From DASUHT01 sp038230835 (GTDB lineage Bacteria > Actinomycetota > Thermoleophilia > Gaiellales > JAICJC01): 64,000 bases of DNA. This document shows, piece by piece, positions 31,607 to 39,556 of this stretch. The notes below the pieces were generated by a model, which saw only the letters and a list, made by a program, of their open reading frames with translations, was not told where the DNA came from and made no database searches. The position numbers were made by a program, and so were the translations under genes. Each line of letters opens with the position of its first letter. The first letter of the stretch is position 1. The stretch spans positions 62,001 through 126,000 of the forward strand of contig JBBRMM010000005.1 in NCBI GenBank assembly GCA_038230835.1. Direction: 5' to 3'.

Positions 31607-32922
31607 GCGAGTCGCGGACGCTGCTGGGGGCAGTCGCGGTGGTCGGATTCCCCAACGCCGGAAAGTCGACGCTGATCAACCGCCTGACGTCCAGCCGCCA
31701 GACCGTGGTGCACGAGACGCCCGGCGTCACCCGCGACCGTAACGAGGTGATCTGTGAGTGGGGGCGCGACGCATTCCTGCTCGTGGACACCGGCGGCGTG
31801 GATGCCGGCGACGACTCACCCATGCAGGCCCAGGTCGCCGCTCAGGCCCGTCAGGCCGTGGACGACGCCGACCTGGTGCTGCTGATGATCGACGCCCGAG
31901 CGGGGTTGGCGGCCGGCGACGAGGAGATCGCCCAGATCCTCCGCCAGTCGGGCAAACCGGTGATGGTGGTGGCGAACAAGGTGGACGACACGGCCCACGA
32001 GCAGGGGGCGCTGGAGCTGCACGCCCTCGGGCTGGGCGACCCGATTCCGGTTTCGGCGCTGCACGGGCGCGGCACCGGAGACATGCTGGACGCGATCGTG
32101 GCAGCCCTGCGCAGTCAGGGCGCCGAACGCCTGACCGACCACAGCGACGAGATCAGGGTGGCCATCCTGGGCCGGCCGAACGTCGGCAAGTCGTCGCTCC
32201 TGAATGCGATCCTGGGCCGTCCGAGGGTGATCGTGTCGGACGTCCCGGGCACCACCCGGGACTCGATCGACACCCGGTTCGAGCGCGGGGACGCCCAGTT
32301 TCGGCTGATCGACACCGCCGGGCTGCGGCGCAAGCGCAAGCATCGGCAGGGGATCGAGTACTACAGCGAGGTCCGCGCGCTGCAGGCCGCCGACCGGGCC
32401 GACATCGCACTGGTGCTGATCGACGCCGCCGACGGACTGGTGGAGGGCGACCTGGCCGTCGCCGACGCCGCTCGCAAGGCTGGCTGCGCGACGCTGGTGG
32501 TGCTTTCCAAGTGGGACATCACGACGGTCGCACTCGACGATGTCCGCGAGCGCCTGGAAGGCAAGCTCCGGCAGCGACCGGCGATGATCACCACCTCGGC
32601 GCTCACGGGCCGCAACGTGGACAAGCTGCTCGACGCGGTGCAGCGGCTGTTCGAGACCTTCGTGTCGCGCATGGGAACGGGAGAGCTGAACCGCGCGATG
32701 GCCGAGATCACGGCGCTTCGCGAGCCTCCCCGGAGCGGCCGGCGGCGGCTCAACATGCTCTACGCCACCCAGTACCAGACACGGCCGCCGAGATTTCGTA
32801 TCGTAGTCAACGACCGTGCCCTTGTGACCCGCGACTATGCCTACTTCGTCGAGAACCAGCTGCGAGCCCGGCTCGGTCTCGAGGGGTGCCCGGTGATCAT
32901 CGACTTCAAGAGCCGGTCGTGA
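31603..32922 (+). CDS. der: Ribosome biogenesis GTPase Der (EngA)
   Basis: Tandem GTPase required for 50S assembly. 439 aa. First G domain: GFPNAGKSTLIN, ETPGVTRDRNE, LVDTGGV, ANKVDD. Second: GRPNVGKSSLLN (about 189-200), VPGTTRDSIDT, LIDTAGLRRKRK, LSKWDI. C-terminal KH-like domain from ~360, ending RPPRFRIVVND and LEGCPVIIDFKSRS. Complete. ATG at 31603 overlaps plsC; the TGA overlaps the gpsA GTG. Confidence 0.98.
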   Translation: MSESRTLLGAVAVVGFPNAGKSTLINRLTSSRQTVVHETPGVTRDRNEVICEWGRDAFLLVDTGGVDAGDDSPMQAQVAAQARQAVDDADLVLLMIDARAGLAAGDEEIAQILRQSGKPVMVVANKVDDTAHEQGALELHALGLGDPIPVSALHGRGTGDMLDAIVAALRSQGAERLTDHSDEIRVAILGRPNVGKSSLLNAILGRPRVIVSDVPGTTRDSIDTRFERGDAQFRLIDTAGLRRKRKHRQGIEYYSEVRALQAADRADIALVLIDAADGLVEGDLAVADAARKAGCATLVVLSKWDITTVALDDVRERLEGKLRQRPAMITTSALTGRNVDKLLDAVQRLFETFVSRMGTGELNRAMAEITALREPPRSGRRRLNMLYATQYQTRPPRFRIVVNDRALVTRDYAYFVENQLRARLGLEGCPVIIDFKSRS

Positions 32923-33905
32923 AGATCGCCGTGGTCGGGTGCGGCAGCTGGGGCACGGCGTTTGCCCGCTTGCTCTCGCTCCAGGGCCACGATGTGCGGC
33001 TGCTGTGCCGCGACGCCGACCAGGCGCATGCGATCACCACCCACCACCGCAACCCGCGCTACCTGTACGACGTCGCGCTGCCCGAGACGCTGAGCGCCGA
33101 GGTCCTGCAGGATGCCGACCTGTCCGACTTCGAAGCGGTGGCGGTGGCCGTGCCCAGTCGCAGCTTCGGCGCCGTGGTCGACGAGCTCGTCAGCCGCTGC
33201 GGCACGCAGACCGTGCTGATCTCGATGACCAAGGGGCTCGACCCGGTGAGCGGCCGGCGGCTGTCGGAGCTGATGGTCGAGCACGTCGGGTCGGACCGAG
33301 TGGCGGTGCTCTCGGGGCCGAACCATGCCGAGGAGGTGGCGCGCGACTTCCCCACGGCCTCGGTGGTGGCAAGCACCTCGATCGAGCTCGCCAGGCGGCT
33401 GCAGGCAGCGGTCTCCGGGCGTGCGCTGCGCGTGTACGCCTCTCGCGACGTGGTGGGTGTCGAACTGTGCGCGGCGGCCAAGAACGTGATGGGCCTGGCG
33501 GCCGGGATCTCCGACGGGCTGGGCTTCGGCGACAACGCCAAGGCGGCCATCATCACCCGCGGGATGGCGGAGATGTTCCGGCTCGGTGCGGCTTTCGGCG
33601 CCGAGGCCAAGACCTATGCCGGGATGGCGGGGATGGGTGACCTGGTGGCCACGTGCACCTCGAAGCACTCGCGCAACCGGCGGGCCGGTGAGTTGCTCGC
33701 ACAAGGCGTGCCCGCAGGCTGGATCGAGTCAGAGCTCGGCCAGGTGGCGGAGGGACTGACCACCGCCCCGGTGCTGCGTGCGGTGGCCGCTGCGCGCGGG
33801 CTCGACCTGCCGATCACGACCGCGGTCTGCCAGGTCGCATTCGAGGGCAAGGTCCCGTTGGATGCACTGGCCGAGCTGATGGCAAGGGAGCCCACCGAGG
33901 AGTGA
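32919..33905 (+). CDS. gpsA: Glycerol-3-phosphate dehydrogenase (NAD(P)+)
   Basis: Makes sn-glycerol 3-phosphate for phospholipids, the mirror product of the G1P dehydrogenase encoded at 21112. 328 aa. N-terminal VVGCGSWGTAFARLLS; LSGPNHAEEVARDFPTA; catalytic Lys in CAAAKNVMGLAAGISDGLGF; AGMAGMGDLVATCTSKHSRN. GTG overlaps the der stop. Followed by a 273-bp gap that holds repeat copy 4 and the metK promoter. Confidence 0.97.
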   Translation: MKIAVVGCGSWGTAFARLLSLQGHDVRLLCRDADQAHAITTHHRNPRYLYDVALPETLSAEVLQDADLSDFEAVAVAVPSRSFGAVVDELVSRCGTQTVLISMTKGLDPVSGRRLSELMVEHVGSDRVAVLSGPNHAEEVARDFPTASVVASTSIELARRLQAAVSGRALRVYASRDVVGVELCAAAKNVMGLAAGISDGLGFGDNAKAAIITRGMAEMFRLGAAFGAEAKTYAGMAGMGDLVATCTSKHSRNRRAGELLAQGVPAGWIESELGQVAEGLTTAPVLRAVAAARGLDLPITTAVCQVAFEGKVPLDALAELMAREPTEE

Positions 33906-33999
33906 CGGCGGCGGTTCGACCTCGAGGTCGTCGCCGGGGCGGCGCGGGGTCGTCGCGTGGGGGGTCAGACCCCGTACGGACCATTCACGGCGGTCCACC

Positions 34000-34135
34000 C
34001 TGCGGTCTGCGCCCTCGGCGGCCGGGGGCTGGCGCGTGCGGCGGCTGTGGCGGTGCCAGGCCTTGTAACGACAGGACGCGTATCGCGCTCGGATGGTGGC
34101 GGCTCCTTACAGGGCGCTGGACACCGGGGGGCGGC
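34000..34135 (+). repeat. Solo copy of the dnaE-upstream palindromic repeat
   Basis: Shares GCGCCCTCGgCGG, then GGCGGTGCCAGGCCTTGTAA at 34049-34068 and GGTGGCGGCTCCTTACAGGG from about 34094, with GCGCTGGACACCGGGGG after. One arm base differs from the other copies (TTACAGGG for TTACAAGG), weakening the stem slightly. Same orientation to the next gene as the dnaE copies. The rest of the gpsA-metK gap holds nothing else I can support. Confidence 0.8.
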
Positions 34136-34166
34136 GAGTTGCTGGTGACTCGAACATACGCTCAGG

Positions 34167-34178
34167 TACCATCCGGCG
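34167..34178 (+). promoter_or_regulatory. -10 element of metK
   Basis: GGTACCAT with the hexamer at 34167-34172, 6 nt before the ATG. No SAM riboswitch-like leader can exist, since there is no room for a leader. Confidence 0.55.
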
Positions 34179-35438
34179 ATGCATTCTGAGCTCTCCGCGG
34201 ACGAGTTCCTGTTCACGTCGGAGTCGGTCACCGAGGGTCACCCGGACAAGGTCGCCGACCAGATCTCCGACGGCGTCCTGGATGAGGTCCTGCGGCTCGA
34301 CCCCGACGGCCACGTGGCCTGCGAGGTGCTCGTCACCACGGGCCTTGTGGTGGTGGCCGGCGAGATCACGACCGAGGCCTACGTGGACATCCCACGCGTC
34401 GTTCGGGAGACGGTCAAGGGCATCGGCTACACCAGCGCATCGTTCGGCTTCGACTACCTGACGTGCGGCGTGGTGGTCGCGCTCGACGAGCAGTCGCCCG
34501 ACATCCTCCGCGGGGTGCACTCGTCCTATGAGCAGCGCGCTGACGACGCCTGCGCCGACCTCGACGCGCAGGGCGCCGGAGACCAGGGCATGATGTTCGG
34601 CTACGCGACCGACGAGACGCCGGAGCTGATGCCGATGCCGATCACGCTCGCTCAGCACATCACCCGCCGGCTCGCGGCCGCCCGCAAGTCGGGGGTGCTC
34701 GGCTACTTGCGCCCGGACGGCAAGGCCCAGGTGACCGTGCGCTACCGCAGCCGGGGCGGCCGGCTGATCCCGGTCTGTGTCGAGCGTCTGCTGGTGTCGA
34801 CGCAGCACGACCCCGACGTCGAACTGCCCCAGATCAAGGCCGACATCATCGAGCACGTCCTGCGGCCGACGGTGCCGGAGTCGCTCTGTCCGCATCCCCG
34901 CTTCGACGAGCCGGACTTCGTGCTCGTGAACCCCACCGGGCGCTTCGTCACCGGGGGCCCGATGGGCGACACCGGGTTGACCGGACGTAAGATCATCGTC
35001 GACACCTACGGCGGCGCCGCTCGTCACGGCGGCGGCGCATTCTCCGGCAAGGATCCGTCCAAGGTCGACCGCTCGGCCGCGTATGCGATGCGCTGGGTGG
35101 CAAAGAACATCGTCGCCGCCGACCTCGCGGCGCGGGCCGAGGTGCAGGTTGCGTACGCGATCGGGGTTGCGCACCCGGTGTCGGTCGCGGTCGAGACATT
35201 CGGCAGCGAGACCGTGGACAGCACGACCATCGCCAGGGCGGTCACGGAGGTCTTCGACCTCCGGCCGGCAGCCATAATCCGCGAACTCGATCTGCTGCGG
35301 CCGATCTACCGCGACACGGCCGCATACGGACACTTCGGTCGCACCGGCGACGGCTTCACCTGGGAGCGCACCGACCGGGCCGCGGCGCTCCGGGCGGCCT
35401 GCGGCCTGCAGGAGTCCGCGGCGGCATCGACCAGATAG
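34179..35438 (+). CDS. metK: S-adenosylmethionine synthetase
   Basis: Forms SAM from methionine and ATP. 419 aa. N-terminal FTSESVTEGHPDKVADQISD; GAGDQGMMFGYATDETPELM; then VNPTGRFVTGGPMGDTGLTG, GGAARHGGGAFSGKDPSKVD and RSAAYAMRWVAKNIV, covering ATP, methionine and metal contacts. Complete; slightly longer than the ~400 typical. Downstream priA begins 10 bp after the stop. Confidence 0.98.
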   Translation: MHSELSADEFLFTSESVTEGHPDKVADQISDGVLDEVLRLDPDGHVACEVLVTTGLVVVAGEITTEAYVDIPRVVRETVKGIGYTSASFGFDYLTCGVVVALDEQSPDILRGVHSSYEQRADDACADLDAQGAGDQGMMFGYATDETPELMPMPITLAQHITRRLAAARKSGVLGYLRPDGKAQVTVRYRSRGGRLIPVCVERLLVSTQHDPDVELPQIKADIIEHVLRPTVPESLCPHPRFDEPDFVLVNPTGRFVTGGPMGDTGLTGRKIIVDTYGGAARHGGGAFSGKDPSKVDRSAAYAMRWVAKNIVAADLAARAEVQVAYAIGVAHPVSVAVETFGSETVDSTTIARAVTEVFDLRPAAIIRELDLLRPIYRDTAAYGHFGRTGDGFTWERTDRAAALRAACGLQESAAASTR

Positions 35439-35448
35439 CACCCGCCCG

Positions 35449-37383
35449 GTGATCGCCCGTGTACAGCCGCTGGTGAGTGCGCGGGCGGTGGACAGGTCGT
35501 TCGACTACGAGGTGCCGCCCGGGATGACCGCAGCGATCGTCCGCGGGTCGCTGGTCGAAGTGGAGTTCGGCGCCCGCTCCGTGCGCGGAGCGGTGATCGG
35601 TGTGGTCGACGAGCCGGCGCCGGACGGTCTGAAGCTGCTCGGCGAGCTGGTCGGCTCGATCCCGGAGACGCTGGTCGACCTTGCCGAATGGGTGGCCGCC
35701 GAGTGTGGCTCTACGCTCGCCAGGGCGCTGGCGCTCATGCAGCCCGCCAAGCCCCCCAAGCGTCGGCTGCGAGCGCCCAAGCCGGTGCCGCGAGACGGAC
35801 CGGTGACGCTCACATCCGAGCAGGAGGCCGCCGTGGGGGCATGCCTGGAGGCGCTCGATGCCGGCGGCGGCGACGTGCTCGTCCATGGAGTCACCGGCTC
35901 GGGCAAGACCGAGGTCTACCTCCGGGTCATCGAACGCGCCCTCGCGCTCGGCCGGGGGGCGATCGTGTTGGTGCCCGAGATCGCGCTGACCCCTCAGACG
36001 GCCGAGCGGTTTCTGCGCCGCTTCGGGCCGATGGTGGCTGTGCTGCATTCCGGCCTGACTCCGGCTCGCCGTGGCGACGAGCACCGCCGGATCGCCGTCG
36101 GCGACGCGCGGGTGGTGGTGGGCGCACGGTCGGCGGTGTTCGCCGCGGTCCCGGGACTGGGGGTGATCGTGGTCGACGAGGAGCACGACGCCTCGTACAA
36201 GCACGAGGCCGACCCTCGCTACGACGCGCGGCGGGTGGCCGCGAAGCGCGCACGGCTGGAGGGCGCCGTGGCGATCTTCGGCAGCGCCACGCCCCGCCCG
36301 GAATCGTGGTACGGGATCCGGCGGCGAGTGACGCTGGCGTCGCGAATCGGAGGGGCGCTGCCACGCGTCGAGGTCGTGGATCTGAGGCGTGACGGCTCCT
36401 ATCCGCTGACCCGCCCGCTGCTGGAAGCGCTGGGACAGCTGGACGACGGCGGCGGACGGGCCGTGCTGCTGCAGAACCGGCGCGGAGCAGCCAGCGCGAT
36501 CCACTGCCGGTCGTGCGCGCGGTCGTGGCGCTGTCCGCGCTGCGACGTGGCGCTGGCCCTGCACGGCCGCCGCCTGGTGTGCCATCACTGCGGCCACTCG
36601 ATGACCGCGCCGGCGGCCTGCCCGGACTGCGGGTCGGTCGACCTGACCCGGGTCGGCGCCGGCACGACAGGAGTCGAGGAGGAGCTTCGACGGCGGTTCC
36701 CCGGGCTCGAGGTGCTGCGGCTGGACGCCGACGTAGCGGCGGCGGCCGGGGAGCCCGAGTCCACGCTCGCCCGGTTCCGGGAGAGCGACCGGGCAGTGCT
36801 GATCGGTACGCAGCTTGTCGCCAAGGGCCACGACGTGCCCGGCGTGTCGCTGGCCGCGGTGCTCGACGCCGACGTCGGCCTGGCCCTGCCCGACTTCCGC
36901 GCCGAGGAGCGCACGTTCGCCCTGCTCACCCAGCTCGCCGGCCGACCGGGACGGCCGGGCGACCCTCAGGGACGAGTGCTGATCCAGGCCTGGAACCCGG
37001 AGCTGCGCCCGGTGGCGCTGGCCGCGCGACACGCGGTGGCGGAGTTTCTCGACTCCGAGCTCGAGCGTCGTCGCGAGCTGGGCTATCCGCCGTTCGCGCG
37101 GCTCGTACGGCTGCTGCTCGCAGGGCCGCAAGAGCGTCCGACCATGCAGGCCGCGGCAGCGCTCGCCGATGCCGCCCGCACGGTGCTGGAGGGCGACCAG
37201 CTGCTCGGACCGGCACCGCTTCACCGTCTGCGCGACCGCTCTCGCGTGCATCTGCTGGTCAAGACGGCCGACGCGCGTCGGGCGGCCGGGGTGTTCCGCG
37301 TCCTGCTGCGGGATCTGGGCGGCGATCTGCGCCGGGCCTCGATCACCACCGCTGTGGACGTCGATCCGCAGACGATGGGATAA
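35449..37383 (+). CDS. priA: Primosomal protein N' (replication restart helicase)
   Basis: 3'-to-5' helicase that reloads the replisome. 644 aa. N-terminal 3'-DNA-binding domain (RSFDYEVPPGM, VEVEFGARSVRGAVIGV). Walker A HGVTGSGKTEVYLR at ~147, VPEIALTPQT, DEEH box VVDEEHDASYKHE at ~242, GSATPRPESW. Zinc-binding Cys pairs in CRSCARSWRCPRCD, CHHCGHS and CPDCGS. Motif V/VI: GTQLVAKGHDVPGVSL and QLAGRPGRPG (the usual AGRAGR is AGRPGR). Shorter than E. coli PriA, as in actinobacteria, but with the helicase motifs intact. Confidence 0.93.
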   Translation: MIARVQPLVSARAVDRSFDYEVPPGMTAAIVRGSLVEVEFGARSVRGAVIGVVDEPAPDGLKLLGELVGSIPETLVDLAEWVAAECGSTLARALALMQPAKPPKRRLRAPKPVPRDGPVTLTSEQEAAVGACLEALDAGGGDVLVHGVTGSGKTEVYLRVIERALALGRGAIVLVPEIALTPQTAERFLRRFGPMVAVLHSGLTPARRGDEHRRIAVGDARVVVGARSAVFAAVPGLGVIVVDEEHDASYKHEADPRYDARRVAAKRARLEGAVAIFGSATPRPESWYGIRRRVTLASRIGGALPRVEVVDLRRDGSYPLTRPLLEALGQLDDGGGRAVLLQNRRGAASAIHCRSCARSWRCPRCDVALALHGRRLVCHHCGHSMTAPAACPDCGSVDLTRVGAGTTGVEEELRRRFPGLEVLRLDADVAAAAGEPESTLARFRESDRAVLIGTQLVAKGHDVPGVSLAAVLDADVGLALPDFRAEERTFALLTQLAGRPGRPGDPQGRVLIQAWNPELRPVALAARHAVAEFLDSELERRRELGYPPFARLVRLLLAGPQERPTMQAAAALADAARTVLEGDQLLGPAPLHRLRDRSRVHLLVKTADARRAAGVFRVLLRDLGGDLRRASITTAVDVDPQTMG

Positions 37384-37394
37384 CCTGACCGCGC
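37381..37394 (+). promoter_or_regulatory. -10 element of the isochorismatase-family gene
   Basis: TAACCT at 37381-37386 begins with the priA stop codon and lies 8 nt before ATG 37395. Confidence 0.4.
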
Positions 37395-37955
37395 ATGGCC
37401 CGAGCACTCGTCATCGTCGATATCCAGAACGACTACTTCCCGGGCGGGTCGAACCCGCTCGAGGGGCCGGAGGTGGCCGCCGACCGGGCTCGCGAACTGC
37501 TCGACGCGTTCCGTGCTACCGGGGAGCCGGTCGTGCACATGCAGCACGTATGGGACGCACCCGACGCGGAGTTCATGGTACCGGGCACCAGAGGCGTCGA
37601 GATCAACGACCGGGTGCTGCCGGCCGGCGACGAGCCGGTGTTCACCAAGGCGTTCCCCAACAGCTTTCTCCAGACCCCCCTGCTCGACCACCTGCACGAT
37701 CAGGGAGTGGAGCAGCTGGTGATCTGCGGCATGATGACGAGCATGTGCGTAGACGCCACGGTGCGAGCGGCGGCCGACCTCGGTTTCGAGGCCTCGGTCG
37801 CCCACGACGCCTGCGCCACCATGCCGCTGGAATTCGAGGGTCGCTCGATCCCTGCGGCTGACGTGCATGGCGCATTCCTGGCCGCACTCGGCGACGGCTA
37901 CGCGACGGTCGCCTCGACCGCCGAGCTCCTCGCTGATCGGCCGTCGGTAGACTGA
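37395..37955 (+). CDS. Cysteine hydrolase, isochorismatase family
   Basis: 186 aa. Catalytic triad of the nicotinamidase/isochorismatase fold: Asp in LVIVDIQNDYFPGG, Lys in FTKAFPNSF, Cys in GMMTSMCVDATVRAA. No clear nicotinamidase metal site (D-x-H-x-H) is visible after the first motif, so PncA is not claimed. Cytoplasmic amidohydrolase with unknown substrate. Lies between priA and def in the same direction. Confidence 0.85.
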   Translation: MARALVIVDIQNDYFPGGSNPLEGPEVAADRARELLDAFRATGEPVVHMQHVWDAPDAEFMVPGTRGVEINDRVLPAGDEPVFTKAFPNSFLQTPLLDHLHDQGVEQLVICGMMTSMCVDATVRAAADLGFEASVAHDACATMPLEFEGRSIPAADVHGAFLAALGDGYATVASTAELLADRPSVD

Positions 37956-37960
37956 CTCTC
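37948..37960 (+). promoter_or_regulatory. -10 element of def
   Basis: GGTAGACT with the hexamer at 37948-37953, 7 nt before ATG 37961. It supports the long N-terminal form of the protein. Confidence 0.5.
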
Positions 37961-38548
37961 ATGTCCGAGGTCGAGTCTGAGGTCGAATCCGAGGTCGAGC
38001 CCGAGCCCGAGTCCGAGACGACCAGCGCCGAGCGCCGGCTGCATCACGAGACCGCAATGCGGCTCGTCCGGCAGTATCCCGATCCCGCGCTGCGGGTGGC
38101 CGCCCGGCCGGTGGCCGAGGTGACCGACGAGGTGCGCCGGCTGGCCGAGCGGATGACCGACATCATGCTCCGCTCGCACGGCGTCGGTCTGGCTGCGCCT
38201 CAGATCGGCGTGCTGCATCGCGTGCTGGTGTATCGGGTCGGCCCGGACGATCCCGGCCGGGTGCTGGTGAACCCCCAGCTGTCCGACCTGTCCGACGAGA
38301 AGGACACCGACACCGAGGGCTGCCTCTCTCTGCTCGGCGGGGAGCTCTCGGTCCCGGTCGAGCGTTCGCAGCGGCTGGTGGCGGAGGGCCTCGACGAGAC
38401 CGGTGAGCAGGTGCGGATCGAGGCCGAGGGGTTCGAGGCACGCGTCTTACAGCACGAGATCGATCACCTGGACGGCGTGCTGATCATCGATCGCACCGAC
38501 AAGGATGCCCGTCGCGAGGCGATGCGCGAGCTCCGCCTCAAGGCCTGA
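37961..38548 (+). CDS. def: Peptide deformylase
   Basis: Removes the N-formyl group from new proteins. 195 aa. Motif 1 GVGLAAPQIG, motif 2 EGCLSL (Cys metal ligand), motif 3 LQHEIDHLDG. The family body begins at about residue 33 (MRLVRQYPDPALR); before it is a ~30-residue acidic tail built on a repeated Glu-Val-Glu-Ser unit (SEVESEVESEVEPEPESE), itself encoded by a short tandem repeat. A later ATG at 38057 would remove the tail, but the promoter spacing favours 37961. Overlaps fmt by ATG/TGA. Confidence 0.94.
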   Translation: MSEVESEVESEVEPEPESETTSAERRLHHETAMRLVRQYPDPALRVAARPVAEVTDEVRRLAERMTDIMLRSHGVGLAAPQIGVLHRVLVYRVGPDDPGRVLVNPQLSDLSDEKDTDTEGCLSLLGGELSVPVERSQRLVAEGLDETGEQVRIEAEGFEARVLQHEIDHLDGVLIIDRTDKDARREAMRELRLKA

Positions 38549-39420
38549 TGCGCATCGCATTCTTCGGGACGGCGGCGTTCGGCGCCGATGTCCTGGAGGC
38601 GCTGACCCGAGTCGACGGGCTGGACATCGTAGCGGTGGTCAGCCAACCCGACCGCGCGGCGGGCAGGGGCCGGCGACCACAGTCGCCCCCGGTGGCCGAG
38701 CGCGCGCGAACGCTGGGCCTGGCGCTGCACCAGCCCGCAGACGCCAGTGCCGAACCACGCGCCGCCGACGCGGGCGTGGTGGTGGCATTCGGCCAACTCG
38801 TGCACCCGCCCCTGCTCGGTGCCTACCCCCTGTTCAACCTGCATCCGTCGCTGCTGCCTCGCTGGCGCGGCGCGGCTCCGGTGGAGCGGGCGATCATGGC
38901 CGGCGACACCGAGACCGGAGTGGCCGTGATCGAGCTGGTGCAACAGCTCGATGCCGGGCCGATTCACGCCCTCGCCCGCTTCCCGATCCCGTCCACCGCC
39001 GACGCCGGGAGCGTGTACGCAACCGCGCTCGAGCTGGGTGTGCCCCTGCTGGCCGGGACGCTGCTCGATCCGCATCCGGCCACCGACCAGTCCGCCGAAG
39101 GAGTGTCCTACGCGCACAAACTGGGGGCGGCAGACCGGCGCATCGACTGGACACGGCCGGCCGTCGAGATCGACCGCCAGGTGCGGGGACTGGCGCCGCA
39201 CATCGGTGCTCGGACCGAGCTCGACGGTGTCCCGGTCACGATCTGGCGAGCGCGGCCCACCGATGCCGGACTGGCACCGGGAGTCGTTTCCGGGCCGCTG
39301 GTCATCGGCTGCGGAGAGGGGGCTCTCGAGGTGGCCGAGCTCCAACCGGCTGGACGCCGGCGGATGGGCGCTGACGAGTATCTGCGCGGCCGCCGCGGTT
39401 CGCCGGGGCGGGCGGGCTGA
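38548..39420 (+). CDS. fmt: Methionyl-tRNA formyltransferase
   Basis: Formylates initiator Met-tRNA, functionally paired with def. 290 aa, a little shorter than the usual 310. Formyl-folate core: AFFGTAAFGADVLEAL, VVSQPDRAAGRGRR, NLHPSLLPRWRGAAPVERAI with the catalytic Asn-His, and LDAGPIHA. C-terminal OB-like domain is shortened (PAVEIDRQVRGLAPHIGA onward). In many genomes rsmB follows; here a convergent GGDEF/EAL gene lies downstream instead. Confidence 0.95.
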   Translation: MRIAFFGTAAFGADVLEALTRVDGLDIVAVVSQPDRAAGRGRRPQSPPVAERARTLGLALHQPADASAEPRAADAGVVVAFGQLVHPPLLGAYPLFNLHPSLLPRWRGAAPVERAIMAGDTETGVAVIELVQQLDAGPIHALARFPIPSTADAGSVYATALELGVPLLAGTLLDPHPATDQSAEGVSYAHKLGAADRRIDWTRPAVEIDRQVRGLAPHIGARTELDGVPVTIWRARPTDAGLAPGVVSGPLVIGCGEGALEVAELQPAGRRRMGADEYLRGRRGSPGRAG

Positions 39421-39447
39421 CAAGCGAGTGGATCGCCAGCAGGGGGA

Positions 39448-39499
39448 CACGGCGCGGCGCAGCCCATATGCGCAGCCGATCTGGGCAAGCCGCGCCGTG
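39448..39499. terminator. Hairpin between convergent fmt and GGDEF/EAL genes
   Basis: CACGGCGCGGC (39448-39458) pairs perfectly with GCCGCGCCGTG (39489-39499) around a 30-nt loop, with further partial pairing outside. No T-run on either side, so it could serve as a bidirectional barrier rather than a classic intrinsic terminator. Nothing else is supported in the 136-bp gap. Confidence 0.45.
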
Positions 39500-39556
39500 G
39501 CCAACCTGCGCCAGCGAGACACCGCCAGACGCCGCGAGGCATTTTGTCAGGCGCTC

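Noticed and set aside
39421..39556. Remnant of rsmB after fmt
   Set aside because: The short open frame has no RsmB motifs; the gap is better explained by the hairpin.
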